Positions 16,238 to 24,027 of a stretch of DNA of 64,000 nt are shown piece by piece. Location of the stretch: the NCBI RefSeq assembly GCF_003955715.1, contig NZ_CP034463.1, positions 8,618,001-8,682,000 on the forward strand, in the 5' to 3' direction. The translations under genes were made by a program, and so were the position numbers. Origin of the DNA: Streptomyces aquilus (lineage in GTDB: Bacteria > Actinomycetota > Actinomycetes > Streptomycetales > Streptomycetaceae). Under the pieces are notes generated by a model. It worked only from the letters and a program-made list of their open reading frames with translations, had not been told where the DNA came from and searched no databases. The stretch's first letter is position 1. Every line of letters begins with the position of its first letter.

Positions 16238-17021
16238 CACCGAGCAGAAGGCGGTCCCCCAGGACCCTCGCCCCACCGTCATCGCGGACGACCTGCACAT
16301 CGTCTACCGCGTCAACGGCGCCAAGTCCGGCAAGGGCAGCGCCACCGCGGCCCTCAGCCGTATCGTCAAGCGCGGCGAGGAGCGCGGGGTGCGCAAGGTG
16401 CACGCCGTGCGCGGTGTCTCCTTCGTCGCCTACCGCGGCGAGGCCATCGGCCTCATCGGCTCCAACGGCTCCGGCAAGTCGACGCTGCTGCGCGCCATCG
16501 CCGGTCTGCTGCCCGCCGAGAGCGGCAGGGTCTACACCGACGGCCAGCCCTCGCTGCTCGGCGTCAACGCGGCCCTGATGAACGACCTCACCGGCGAGCG
16601 GAACGTCATATTGGGCGGGCTCGCCATGGGCATGTCCCGGGAGCAGATCAAGGAGCGCTACCAGGAGATCGTCGACTTCTCGGGTATCAACGAGAAGGGC
16701 GACTTCATCACCCTGCCGATGCGCACCTACTCCTCCGGTATGGCGGCCCGCCTGCGGTTCTCCATCGCCGCGGCCAAGGACCACGACGTCCTGATGATCG
16801 ACGAGGCGCTGGCCACCGGCGACCGCAAGTTCCAGAAGCGCTCCGAGGCGCGCATCCGGGAACTGCGCAAGGAGGCCGGCACGGTGTTTCTCGTCAGCCA
16901 CAACAACAAGTCGATCCGTGACACCTGCAACCGTGTCCTGTGGCTGGAGCGCGGCGAGCTGCGCATGGACGGTCCGACCGACGAGGTCCTCAAGGAGTAC
17001 GAGAAGTTCACGGGCAAGTAG
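16230..17021 (+). CDS. ABC transporter ATP-binding protein (TagH/Wzt type)
   Basis: A 263-aa ATPase starting at GTG 16230. Walker A is GSNGSGKST (residues 77-85), the signature is YSSGMAARLRF (about 170), Walker B is VLMIDEALATGD (about 188-199), and the switch His is in VSHNNKS. The atypical signature (SSGM rather than LSGGQ) and the N-terminal insertion are characteristic of polysaccharide/teichoic-acid exporters. There is no C-terminal carbohydrate-binding extension as in some Wzt proteins. It pairs with the permease and ends the operon; a strong terminator follows 40 bp later. Confidence 0.92.
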   Translation: MADTEQKAVPQDPRPTVIADDLHIVYRVNGAKSGKGSATAALSRIVKRGEERGVRKVHAVRGVSFVAYRGEAIGLIGSNGSGKSTLLRAIAGLLPAESGRVYTDGQPSLLGVNAALMNDLTGERNVILGGLAMGMSREQIKERYQEIVDFSGINEKGDFITLPMRTYSSGMAARLRFSIAAAKDHDVLMIDEALATGDRKFQKRSEARIRELRKEAGTVFLVSHNNKSIRDTCNRVLWLERGELRMDGPTDEVLKEYEKFTGK

Positions 17022-17061
17022 TCCACGCGAGCGTGGACGAACCGGGTCATGACGCTTCGCG

Positions 17062-17092
17062 GGGCCCCGCCGGAACTGCTCCGGCGGGGCCC
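17062..17092 (+). terminator. Strong hairpin terminator after the exporter operon
   Basis: A perfect 13-bp inverted repeat, GGGCCCCGCCGGA (17062-17074), a 5-nt loop, and the complement (17080-17092). It lies 40 bp after the ABC ATPase stop and separates the phospho-polyol operon from the hopanoid operon. There is no T tract, as is common in actinobacteria. Confidence 0.85.
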
Positions 17093-17337
17093 TGCGTCTG
17101 CAAAGGAAACGTCAACTTCGGTACCCCGCAGGAATCTTGAAGTCAATCGGTGTGTTGTTGTGATGTGCAGGACACCCCGGCGATCCCAGCGGCGCTGTAC
17201 AACGTAAGCTGTACCGGTCCCGAATCGCGGCAAGTGGGGCGATAATGCCCGACACCCTCAGTCAGGGCCGCCGCGTGGAAGGCCGGGCGGCGTGTCCGAA
17301 ATAGTGTGCATTGGGTCGGCGGTGTAGAACGGGAGAT
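17093..17337 (+). promoter_or_regulatory. Upstream region of the hopanoid operon
   Basis: About 245 bp without a gene. It contains a GCTGTAC direct repeat (17194-17200 and 17208-17214, 14-bp period), which also gives the inverted pair GTACA/TGTAC with an 8-bp spacer (17197-17214). A GATAAT sequence (17241-17246) could be a -10 element, but no convincing -35 is visible. This is where the hopanoid promoter and any operator must lie; assignments here are tentative. Confidence 0.4.
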
Positions 17338-17409
17338 GTGACGGCTATGGCTACGGAGACTCCCCAGCTCAACGCATGTGCCGTCCGCGCCCCGGGCAGT
17401 CGGCGGTGA
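17338..17409 (+). CDS. Possible leader ORF coupled to hpnC
   Basis: A 23-codon frame from GTG 17338, or 20 codons from ATG 17347 (MATETPQLNACAVRAPGSRR), is preceded by GGGAG (17331-17335). Its TGA (17407-17409) overlaps the hpnC GTG (17406-17408), giving a GTGA coupling junction. hpnC itself has no clear ribosome site, which makes translational coupling plausible. It has one Cys and no homology I recognise. It could equally be an untranslated leader. Confidence 0.35.
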   Translation: MTAMATETPQLNACAVRAPGSRR

Positions 17410-18308
17410 CGGGGACCGACAGGGCCCGCGCCTCGGATCCGGAGCGCGGCACACTCGACAAGGCCGCGGGAGAGAACTTCCCCGTGGCCCCCTTCTTCCT
17501 GCCCCGGGCCTGGCGCACCGACCTCATGGCCGTCTACGGCTTCGCCCGCCTCGTCGACGACATCGGCGACGGCGACCTCGCCCCCGGCGGCGCCGACGCC
17601 CGGCTCCTCGGCGTCTCCCCCGAGGAGGCCGACGACCGTCTGGTGATGCTGGACGCCTTCGAGGCCGACCTCGGCCGGGTCTTCACCGGCGAGCCCCGCC
17701 ACCCCCTGCTGCGCCGCCTGCAACCCACGGTCCGCCGCCGCGCGCTCAGCCCCGAACCGTTTCTCGGCCTGATCGCCGCGAACCGCCAGGACCAGCTGGT
17801 CACGCGGTACGAGACCTACGACGACCTGCTCGCGTACTGCGAACTGTCGGCCAACCCCGTCGGCCGCCTGGTCCTCGCCGTCACCGGCACCTCGACCCCG
17901 GAGCGGGTCCGCCTCTCCGACGCGATCTGCACGGCGCTGCAGATCGTCGAACACCTCCAGGACGTGACCGAGGACCTCGGCCGCGACCGCATCTATCTGC
18001 CCGCCGCGGACATGAAGCGTTTCCATGTCCAGGAGGCGGATCTCGCCACGGGGACCGCAGGCGCATCGGTGCGCGCACTGGTTGCGTACGAAGCAGAACA
18101 CGCCCGCTGTCTCCTGAATGAAGGCGCCCCTCTGGTGGGTAGCGTCCACGGCAGGTTGAAGCTGCTGCTCGCGGGGTTCGTGGCGGGGGGAAGGGCGGCG
18201 ATCCGAGCGATCGCCGCCGCCGAATACGACGTACTTCCCGGCCCGCCCAAGCCCGGCAAGCTCCAGCTGCTGCGCGAGGCGGGCGTGACTCTGCGAGGAG
18301 AGGGGTGA
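17406..18308 (+). CDS. hpnC: Squalene/hydroxysqualene-pathway synthase HpnC
   Basis: A 300-aa trans-isoprenyl diphosphate synthase (squalene/phytoene synthase fold), start GTG 17406 (VTGTDRARASDPERG). Two Asp-rich motifs are visible: RLVDDIGDG (about residues 53-61) and EHLQDVTEDLGRDRIYLP (about 182-199). In the HpnCDE route, HpnD makes presqualene diphosphate, HpnC converts it to hydroxysqualene, and HpnE reduces that to squalene. It is the first enzyme gene of the hopanoid operon and overlaps hpnD by 4 bp (GTGA). An in-frame ATG at 17376 exists but would extend past the usual N-terminus. Confidence 0.9.
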   Translation: MTGTDRARASDPERGTLDKAAGENFPVAPFFLPRAWRTDLMAVYGFARLVDDIGDGDLAPGGADARLLGVSPEEADDRLVMLDAFEADLGRVFTGEPRHPLLRRLQPTVRRRALSPEPFLGLIAANRQDQLVTRYETYDDLLAYCELSANPVGRLVLAVTGTSTPERVRLSDAICTALQIVEHLQDVTEDLGRDRIYLPAADMKRFHVQEADLATGTAGASVRALVAYEAEHARCLLNEGAPLVGSVHGRLKLLLAGFVAGGRAAIRAIAAAEYDVLPGPPKPGKLQLLREAGVTLRGEG

Positions 18309-19255
18309 TCCGGACCGTGGAGGCCGAACCACACGTGTCCGCACCGGTACTCGCCGCCTACAGCTACTGCGAGGCCGTCACCGGACAGCAGGCACGGAAC
18401 TTCGCGTACGGCATCAGGCTGCTGCCGGTGTCCAAGCGCCGCGCGATGTCGGCGTTGTACGCCTTCTCGCGCCGCGTCGACGACATCGGTGACGGCTCGC
18501 TGGCGCCCGACGTGAAGGCCGCGAGACTCGAGGACACCCGGGCGATGCTGGCCCGGGTGCGCGAGGGCGCGGTCGACGAGGACGACACCGACCCGGTCGC
18601 GGTCGCCCTCACGCATGCCGCGACGGCGTTCCCGATCCCGCTCGGCGGCCTGGACGAGCTGATCGACGGCGTCCTGATGGACGTCCGCGGCGAGACCTAC
18701 GAGACCTGGGACGACCTGAAGGTCTACTGCCGCTGTGTCGCGGGCGCCATCGGGCGGCTCTCGCTCGGCGTGTTCGGTACGGAACCGGGGGCGCGCGGCG
18801 TCGAGCGCGCGCCGGAGTATGCCGACACGCTCGGGCTCGCGCTTCAGCTCACCAACATCCTCAGGGACGTCCGCGAGGACGCCGGGGACGGGCGCACCTA
18901 TCTCCCGGCCGACGACCTCGCGAAGTTCGGCTGCTCGGCCGGGTTCAGCGGGCCGACCCCACCGGAGGGCTCCGACTTCGCGGGCCTCGTCCACTTCGAA
19001 GTGCGACGGGCCCGCGCCCTTTTCGCCGAGGGCTACCGGCTGCTCCCCATGCTCGACCGGCGCAGCGGCGCCTGTGTCGCCGCCATGGCCGGCATCTACC
19101 GCCGCCTCCTGGACCGCATCGAGCGCGACCCCGAGGCCGTGCTGCGCGGCCGGGTGTCGCTGCCCGGGCGCGAGAAGGCGTACGTCGCCGTACGCGGGCT
19201 GTCCGGGCTGGACGCCCGGCATGTCACCCGTAGAGCCGTCAGGAGGCGCGCCTGA
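18305..19255 (+). CDS. hpnD: Presqualene diphosphate synthase HpnD
   Basis: A 316-aa squalene/phytoene synthase-fold protein from GTG 18305. The Asp-rich motifs are SRRVDDIGDG (about residues 58-67) and NILRDVREDAGDGRTYLP (about 184-201), the latter better matching true synthases than the HpnC version. It condenses two farnesyl diphosphates to presqualene diphosphate. It is translationally coupled to hpnC (GTGA) and to the following 46-aa ORF (TGATG). Confidence 0.92.
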   Translation: MIRTVEAEPHVSAPVLAAYSYCEAVTGQQARNFAYGIRLLPVSKRRAMSALYAFSRRVDDIGDGSLAPDVKAARLEDTRAMLARVREGAVDEDDTDPVAVALTHAATAFPIPLGGLDELIDGVLMDVRGETYETWDDLKVYCRCVAGAIGRLSLGVFGTEPGARGVERAPEYADTLGLALQLTNILRDVREDAGDGRTYLPADDLAKFGCSAGFSGPTPPEGSDFAGLVHFEVRRARALFAEGYRLLPMLDRRSGACVAAMAGIYRRLLDRIERDPEAVLRGRVSLPGREKAYVAVRGLSGLDARHVTRRAVRRRA

Positions 19256-19395
19256 TGGACAAAACGGTCCAAGGTGATGCCACCGGAGAAAAGTGGCAGG
19301 CAACCCTCCGGCAGGGCGATGCGTCCCTGACTGCAACGGCCGGCCGCGCACCGATCAAGCACCGCGGCCGCCGCGCAGGGGAGGGTGCACGATGA
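19255..19395 (+). CDS. 46-aa small protein (DUF6380-like) between hpnD and hpnE
   Basis: A 46-codon frame starting MDKTVQGDATGEKWQATLRQ and ending RRAGEGAR. Its ATG overlaps the hpnD stop (TGATG) and its TGA overlaps the hpnE start (ATGA), so it exactly bridges the two genes by coupling at both ends. A good ribosome site (AGGAGG) lies just upstream of its start, within the end of hpnD. It is basic, without a membrane segment. It resembles small Streptomyces DUF6380 proteins as I recall them; function unknown. It may be a real microprotein or a translated spacer that carries ribosomes to hpnE. Confidence 0.6.
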   Translation: MDKTVQGDATGEKWQATLRQGDASLTATAGRAPIKHRGRRAGEGAR

Positions 19396-20786
19396 CCGAC
19401 GGCCAGCAGTCCGGGCGGGACGCCGTCGTGATCGGCGGCGGGCTCGCCGGCATCACCTCCGCGCTCGCTCTGGCCGACGCGGGTGTCCGCGTCACCCTGC
19501 TCGAAGGCCGGCCCCGCCTGGGCGGCCTCGCCTTCTCCTTCCAGCGCGGCGACCTGACCGTCGACAACGGACAGCACGTCTATCTGCGCTGCTGCACCGC
19601 CTACCGCTGGTTCCTCGACCGGATCGAGGGCACCGCGCTGGCGCCGTTGCAGGATCGTCTCGACGTGCCCGTGGTCGACGTCGACAAGCCCGCGGGACGG
19701 CGGCTCGGCAGGCTGCGGCGGGACGCGCTGCCGGTGCCCCTGCATCTGGGGCGCAGCCTCGCCACGTATCCGCATCTCTCGCTCGCCGACCGCGCCAAGG
19801 TGGGCCGGGCCGCGCTCGCGCTCAAGGGGCTCGACCTCGCCGATCCGGACCTGGACTCGCAGGACTTCGGCAGCTGGCTGACCGCGCACGGTCAGTCGGC
19901 GCGTGCCGTCGAGGCCCTGTGGGACCTGGTCGGGGTCGCCACCCTCAACGCGGTCGCGGGCGACGCCTCGCTGGGGCTCGCCGCGATGGTGTTCAAGACC
20001 GGTCTGCTGTCCGACCCGGGCGCGGCCGACATCGGATGGGCGCACGTCCCGCTGGGCGAACTGCATGACCGGCTCGCCCGCAAGGCGCTCGACTCAGCGG
20101 GCGTGCGTACCGAGGTCCGTACACGCGTCACCTCCATCTCCACTGACGAGAACGGGACGTGGACCGTCCAGGTTCCCGGCGAGACGCTGCGGGCGGACGC
20201 CGTGGTCCTCGCCGTACCCCAGCGCGAGGCCCATGACCTGCTGCCCGAGGGTGCGCTGGACGCTCCGGAAAATCTTCTGCGGATCGGCACCGCGCCGATC
20301 CTCAACGTGCACGTGGTCTATGACCGCAAGGTGCTGGAAAAGCCTTTCTTCGCGGCCCTCGGCACCCCGGTGCAGTGGGTCTTCGACCGCACCGACGCCT
20401 CCGGGCTGCGGGAGGGCCAGTACCTCGCGCTGTCGCAGTCGGCGGCGCACGACGAGATCGACGAGCCCGTCGCCGTACTGCGGGAGCGCTACCTCCCGGA
20501 ACTGGAGCGACTGCTGCCCGGCACCCGGGGTGCCGAGGTGAAGGACTTCTTCGTGACCAGGGAGCGGACGGCGACGTTCGATCCCGCCCCCGGCGTCGGG
20601 CGGCTGCGGCCCGGCGCCCGTACCAGAGCCCCCGGCCTCTACCTGGCCGGAGCGTGGACCGCCACTGGGTGGCCCGCGACCATGGAGAGTGCGGTCCGCA
20701 GTGGCGTGAGTGCGGCGGACGCCGCGCTGAGCGCCCTGGGCCGGCCCCGCCCGAGTCACCTCTTCGACGTAGAGGAGGCGGCGTGA
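19392..20786 (+). CDS. hpnE: Hydroxysqualene dehydroxylase HpnE
   Basis: A 464-aa FAD-dependent amine-oxidase/phytoene-desaturase-fold protein starting MTDGQQSGRDAVVIGGGLAG. The dinucleotide-binding motif is VIGGGLAGITSALALADAG (about residues 13-31); the C-terminal FAD motif is LYLAGAWTATGWPATMESAV (about 416-435). It reduces hydroxysqualene to squalene. ATG 19392 is preceded by GGAGG at 8-bp spacing and overlaps the stop of the 46-aa ORF. It is followed by the prenyl synthase with a TGATG overlap. Confidence 0.92.
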   Translation: MTDGQQSGRDAVVIGGGLAGITSALALADAGVRVTLLEGRPRLGGLAFSFQRGDLTVDNGQHVYLRCCTAYRWFLDRIEGTALAPLQDRLDVPVVDVDKPAGRRLGRLRRDALPVPLHLGRSLATYPHLSLADRAKVGRAALALKGLDLADPDLDSQDFGSWLTAHGQSARAVEALWDLVGVATLNAVAGDASLGLAAMVFKTGLLSDPGAADIGWAHVPLGELHDRLARKALDSAGVRTEVRTRVTSISTDENGTWTVQVPGETLRADAVVLAVPQREAHDLLPEGALDAPENLLRIGTAPILNVHVVYDRKVLEKPFFAALGTPVQWVFDRTDASGLREGQYLALSQSAAHDEIDEPVAVLRERYLPELERLLPGTRGAEVKDFFVTRERTATFDPAPGVGRLRPGARTRAPGLYLAGAWTATGWPATMESAVRSGVSAADAALSALGRPRPSHLFDVEEAA

Positions 20787-21913
20787 TGCTCGATCAGCAT
20801 GCGGCAGGCCCCCGCACCCCCGGTACCGCAACAAGAGGAGAGACTGTGCCCACTGTGCCCCCGGCCTCGAAGGCTGCCGACGCGGTGGACGTGACCGCGC
20901 TCCTGGAGCGCGGCCGGACCCTGGCCACACCGGTACTGCGGGCGGCGATCGACCGCCTGGCCGCTCCCATGGACACCGTTTCCGCCTACCACTTCGGCTG
21001 GATCGACGCCGACGGCAACCCCACGGCCGGCGACGGCGGCAAGGCCGTACGTCCCGCGCTCGCCGTGCTCTCCGCCGAGGTCACCGGCGCCGAGCCCGAG
21101 GCCGGCATCCCGGGCGCCGTCGCCGTGGAGCTGGTCCACAACTTCTCGCTGCTGCACGACGACCTGATGGACGGCGACGAGCAGCGCCGCCACCGCGACA
21201 CCGTGTGGAAGGTGCACGGCCCCGCCCAGGCGATCCTCGTCGGCGACGCCCTCTTCGCGCTCGCCAACGAGGTCCTCCTCGAACTCGGCACCGTGGAGGC
21301 CGGCCGCGCCACCCGCCGCCTGACCGCCGCCACCCGCGCCCTCATCGACGGCCAGGCCCAGGACATCTCCTACGAGCACCGCGACCGCGTCAGCGTCGAG
21401 GAGTGCCTGGAGATGGAGGGCAACAAGACCGGCGCCCTGCTGGCCTGCGCCAGCTCCATCGGCGCCGTGCTCGGCGGCGCGGACGACCGCACCGCCGACA
21501 CCCTGGAGAAGTACGGCTACCACCTCGGCCTCGCCTTCCAGGCCGTGGACGACCTCCTCGGCATCTGGGGCGACCCGGTCTCCACCGGCAAGCAGACCTG
21601 GAGCGACCTGCGCCAGCGCAAGAAGTCCCTGCCGGTCGTGGCCGCGCTCGCGGCGGACGGTCCGGCCGCCGAGCGGCTCGGCGAGATCCTCGCCGCCGAC
21701 GCCAAGAGCAGCGACTTCGAGAACTTCTCCGAGGAGGAGTTCGCGGCCCGCGCCGCCCTCATCGAGGAGGCGGGCGGCCGGGACTGGACGGCCCAGGAAG
21801 CACGCCGTCAGCACACCATCGCGGTCGAGGCCCTGGACGCCATCGACATGCCCGACCGGGTACGGGCGCAGTTCACGGCCCTCGCCGACTTCGTCGTCGT
21901 TCGAAAGAGATGA
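20786..21913 (+). CDS. Polyprenyl (farnesyl/geranylgeranyl-type) diphosphate synthase
   Basis: A trans-prenyltransferase of 375 aa from ATG 20786, or 355 aa from GTG 20846 (VPTVPPASKAADAV). Both starts have good ribosome sites (GAGGAGG and AGAGGAGA); I chose the longer because it overlaps the hpnE stop (TGATG). The first Asp-rich motif is LLHDDLMDGDEQRR and the second FQAVDDLLGIWGD. It should make the C15 farnesyl diphosphate used by HpnD; chain length cannot be proven by eye. It lies inside the hopanoid operon, so it is a dedicated supply enzyme. Confidence 0.9.
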   Translation: MLDQHAAGPRTPGTATRGETVPTVPPASKAADAVDVTALLERGRTLATPVLRAAIDRLAAPMDTVSAYHFGWIDADGNPTAGDGGKAVRPALAVLSAEVTGAEPEAGIPGAVAVELVHNFSLLHDDLMDGDEQRRHRDTVWKVHGPAQAILVGDALFALANEVLLELGTVEAGRATRRLTAATRALIDGQAQDISYEHRDRVSVEECLEMEGNKTGALLACASSIGAVLGGADDRTADTLEKYGYHLGLAFQAVDDLLGIWGDPVSTGKQTWSDLRQRKKSLPVVAALAADGPAAERLGEILAADAKSSDFENFSEEEFAARAALIEEAGGRDWTAQEARRQHTIAVEALDAIDMPDRVRAQFTALADFVVVRKR

Positions 21914-21947
21914 TCACTATCGGTCGAATATCCCTCGCGTAGTCGCC

Positions 21948-21982
21948 GGCCGGTGCCGAAGGCACCACTGGGCGCACCGGCC
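21948..21982 (+). promoter_or_regulatory. Mutually exclusive hairpins upstream of shc
   Basis: In the 121-bp gap before shc, the arm GGCCGGTGC (21948-21956) pairs with GCACCGGCC (21974-21982). The overlapping GGTGCC (21952-21957) can instead pair with GGCACC (21961-21966). The two structures share bases and cannot coexist. A 10-codon mini-ORF (21910-21942, MITIGRISLA) ends just upstream. This could be an attenuation or RNA-processing site within the operon, or chance in GC-rich DNA. Confidence 0.3.
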
Positions 21983-22034
21983 GACGGCGGACCCACAGCA
22001 GAGCACCACTTGCACACTGCACGAAGGGGAAGCC

Positions 22035-24026
22035 ATGACAGCGACGACCGACGGAAGCACCGGGGCACTGCCGCCCCGCGCTGCCGCGGCCAGCGACACC
22101 GACATCAACACCCCCGTGGCGGCCGGGGTGCGCGAAGCCGCCGCGTCGGCCGTCCGGCGCGCCACCGACCACCTGCTGGCGCGGCAGGACGCCGAAGGCT
22201 GGTGGAAGGGCGACCTCGAGACCAACGTCACGATGGACGCCGAGGACCTGCTGCTCCGTCAGTTCCTGGGCATCCGCGACGAGTCGACCACCCGCGCCGC
22301 CGGACTCTTCATCCGCGGCGAGCAGCGCGAGGACGGCACCTGGGCCTCCTTCTACGGCGGACCCGGCGAACTCTCCACCACCATCGAGGCGTACGTCGCG
22401 CTGCGGCTGGCCGGGGACGCCCCCGACGCCCCGCACATGGCGAAGGCGGCGGCGTGGATCCGCGAGCAGGGCGGTATCGCCTCGGCCCGGGTCTTCACCC
22501 GGATCTGGCTCGCCCTGTTCGGCTGGTGGAAGTGGGAGGACCTGCCCGAACTCCCGCCCGAGCTCATCTACTTCCCGAAGTGGATGCCGCTCAACATCTA
22601 CGACTTCGGCTGCTGGGCCCGGCAGACCATCGTCCCGCTGACGATCGTCTCCGCCAAGCGGCCGGTGCGGCCCGCGCCCTTCCCGCTGGACGAGCTGCAC
22701 ACCGACCCCGCCCACCCCAACCCGGCCAAGCCCCTCGCCCCGGTGGCGAGTTGGGACGGCGCCTTCCAGCGGCTCGACAAGGCGCTGCACCAGCTGCGCA
22801 AGGTCGCCCCGCGCCGACTGCGGAAGGCGGCCATGAACTCCGCCGCCCGCTGGATCATCGAGCGGCAGGAGAACGACGGCTGCTGGGGCGGCATCCAGCC
22901 GCCGGCCGTGTACTCGGTCATCGCCCTGCACCTGCTCGGCTACGACCTCGAACACCCCGTGATGCGCGAGGGGCTGGCGTCCCTGGACCGCTTCGCCGTC
23001 TGGCGTGAGGACGGGGCCCGGATGATCGAGGCCTGCCAGTCGCCGGTGTGGGACACCTGCCTCGCGACCATCGCCCTCGTCGACGCCGGCGTGGCCCCCG
23101 ATCATCCGCAGCTCGTCAAGGCGGCGGACTGGATGCTGGGCGAGGAGATCGTCCGGCCCGGCGACTGGTCCGTGAAGCGTCCCCAACTGCCGCCGGGCGG
23201 CTGGGCGTTCGAGTTCCACAACGACAACTACCCCGACATCGACGACACCGCCGAGGTCGTCCTCGCGCTGCGCCGGGTCCGGCACCACGACCCGGATCGG
23301 GTGGAGAACGCCATCGGACGCGGGGTGCGCTGGAACCTCGGCATGCAGTCCAGGAACGGGGCCTGGGGTGCCTTCGACGTCGACAACACCAGCCCCTTCC
23401 CCAACCGGCTGCCGTTCTGCGACTTCGGCGAGGTCATCGACCCGCCGTCCGCCGATGTCACCGCCCATGTGGTGGAGATGCTGGCCGTCGAGGGACTCGC
23501 CCACGACCCGCGCACCCGGCGCGGCATCGAGTGGCTGCTCGCCGAACAGGAGCCGAACGGCTCGTGGTTCGGGCGCTGGGGCGTCAACTACATCTACGGG
23601 ACGGGGTCCGTGGTCCCCGCGCTGGTCGCCGCCGGCATCCCCGCCGCGCACCCGGCGATCCGCCGGGCCGTGACCTGGCTGGAGACCGTCCAGAACGACG
23701 ACGGCGGCTGGGGTGAGGACCTGCGCTCCTACAAGGACTCCAAGGAGTGGAGCGGCCGCGGCGCCTCCACCGCCTCGCAGACGGCCTGGGCGCTGATGGC
23801 CCTGCTGGCCGCCGGCGAGAAGGACTCCAAGGCCGTCGAGCGGGGCGTCGAGTGGCTCGCCGCCACCCAGCGCGCGGACGGCTCGTGGGACGAGCCCTAC
23901 TTCACCGGGACCGGCTTCCCCTGGGACTTCTCCATCAACTACCACCTCTACCGACAGGTCTTCCCGCTCACGGCACTCGGCCGCTACGTCCACGGAGAAC
24001 CGTTCTCCCAAGCGGGGGAGGCATGA
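22035..24026 (+). CDS. shc: Squalene-hopene cyclase
   Basis: A 663-aa class II triterpene cyclase starting MTATTDGSTGALPPRAAAAS. The catalytic DxDD motif is D401-I-D-D404 followed by TAEV. Several QW repeats are visible (for example QDAEGWWKGD, QEPNGSWFGRWG, QNDDGGWGED, QRADGSWDE). It cyclises squalene to hopene and hopanol, probably at the inner membrane surface through a non-polar plateau. The start is supported by AAGGGGAAG nine bases upstream. The next gene starts 1 bp after the stop. Confidence 0.97.
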   Translation: MTATTDGSTGALPPRAAAASDTDINTPVAAGVREAAASAVRRATDHLLARQDAEGWWKGDLETNVTMDAEDLLLRQFLGIRDESTTRAAGLFIRGEQREDGTWASFYGGPGELSTTIEAYVALRLAGDAPDAPHMAKAAAWIREQGGIASARVFTRIWLALFGWWKWEDLPELPPELIYFPKWMPLNIYDFGCWARQTIVPLTIVSAKRPVRPAPFPLDELHTDPAHPNPAKPLAPVASWDGAFQRLDKALHQLRKVAPRRLRKAAMNSAARWIIERQENDGCWGGIQPPAVYSVIALHLLGYDLEHPVMREGLASLDRFAVWREDGARMIEACQSPVWDTCLATIALVDAGVAPDHPQLVKAADWMLGEEIVRPGDWSVKRPQLPPGGWAFEFHNDNYPDIDDTAEVVLALRRVRHHDPDRVENAIGRGVRWNLGMQSRNGAWGAFDVDNTSPFPNRLPFCDFGEVIDPPSADVTAHVVEMLAVEGLAHDPRTRRGIEWLLAEQEPNGSWFGRWGVNYIYGTGSVVPALVAAGIPAAHPAIRRAVTWLETVQNDDGGWGEDLRSYKDSKEWSGRGASTASQTAWALMALLAAGEKDSKAVERGVEWLAATQRADGSWDEPYFTGTGFPWDFSINYHLYRQVFPLTALGRYVHGEPFSQAGEA

Positions 24027-24027
24027 G

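Noticed and set aside
17143..17454. 103-aa minus-strand frame in the hopanoid promoter region
   Set aside because: It has no ribosome site or recognisable features and overlaps the start of hpnC; it is more likely chance.
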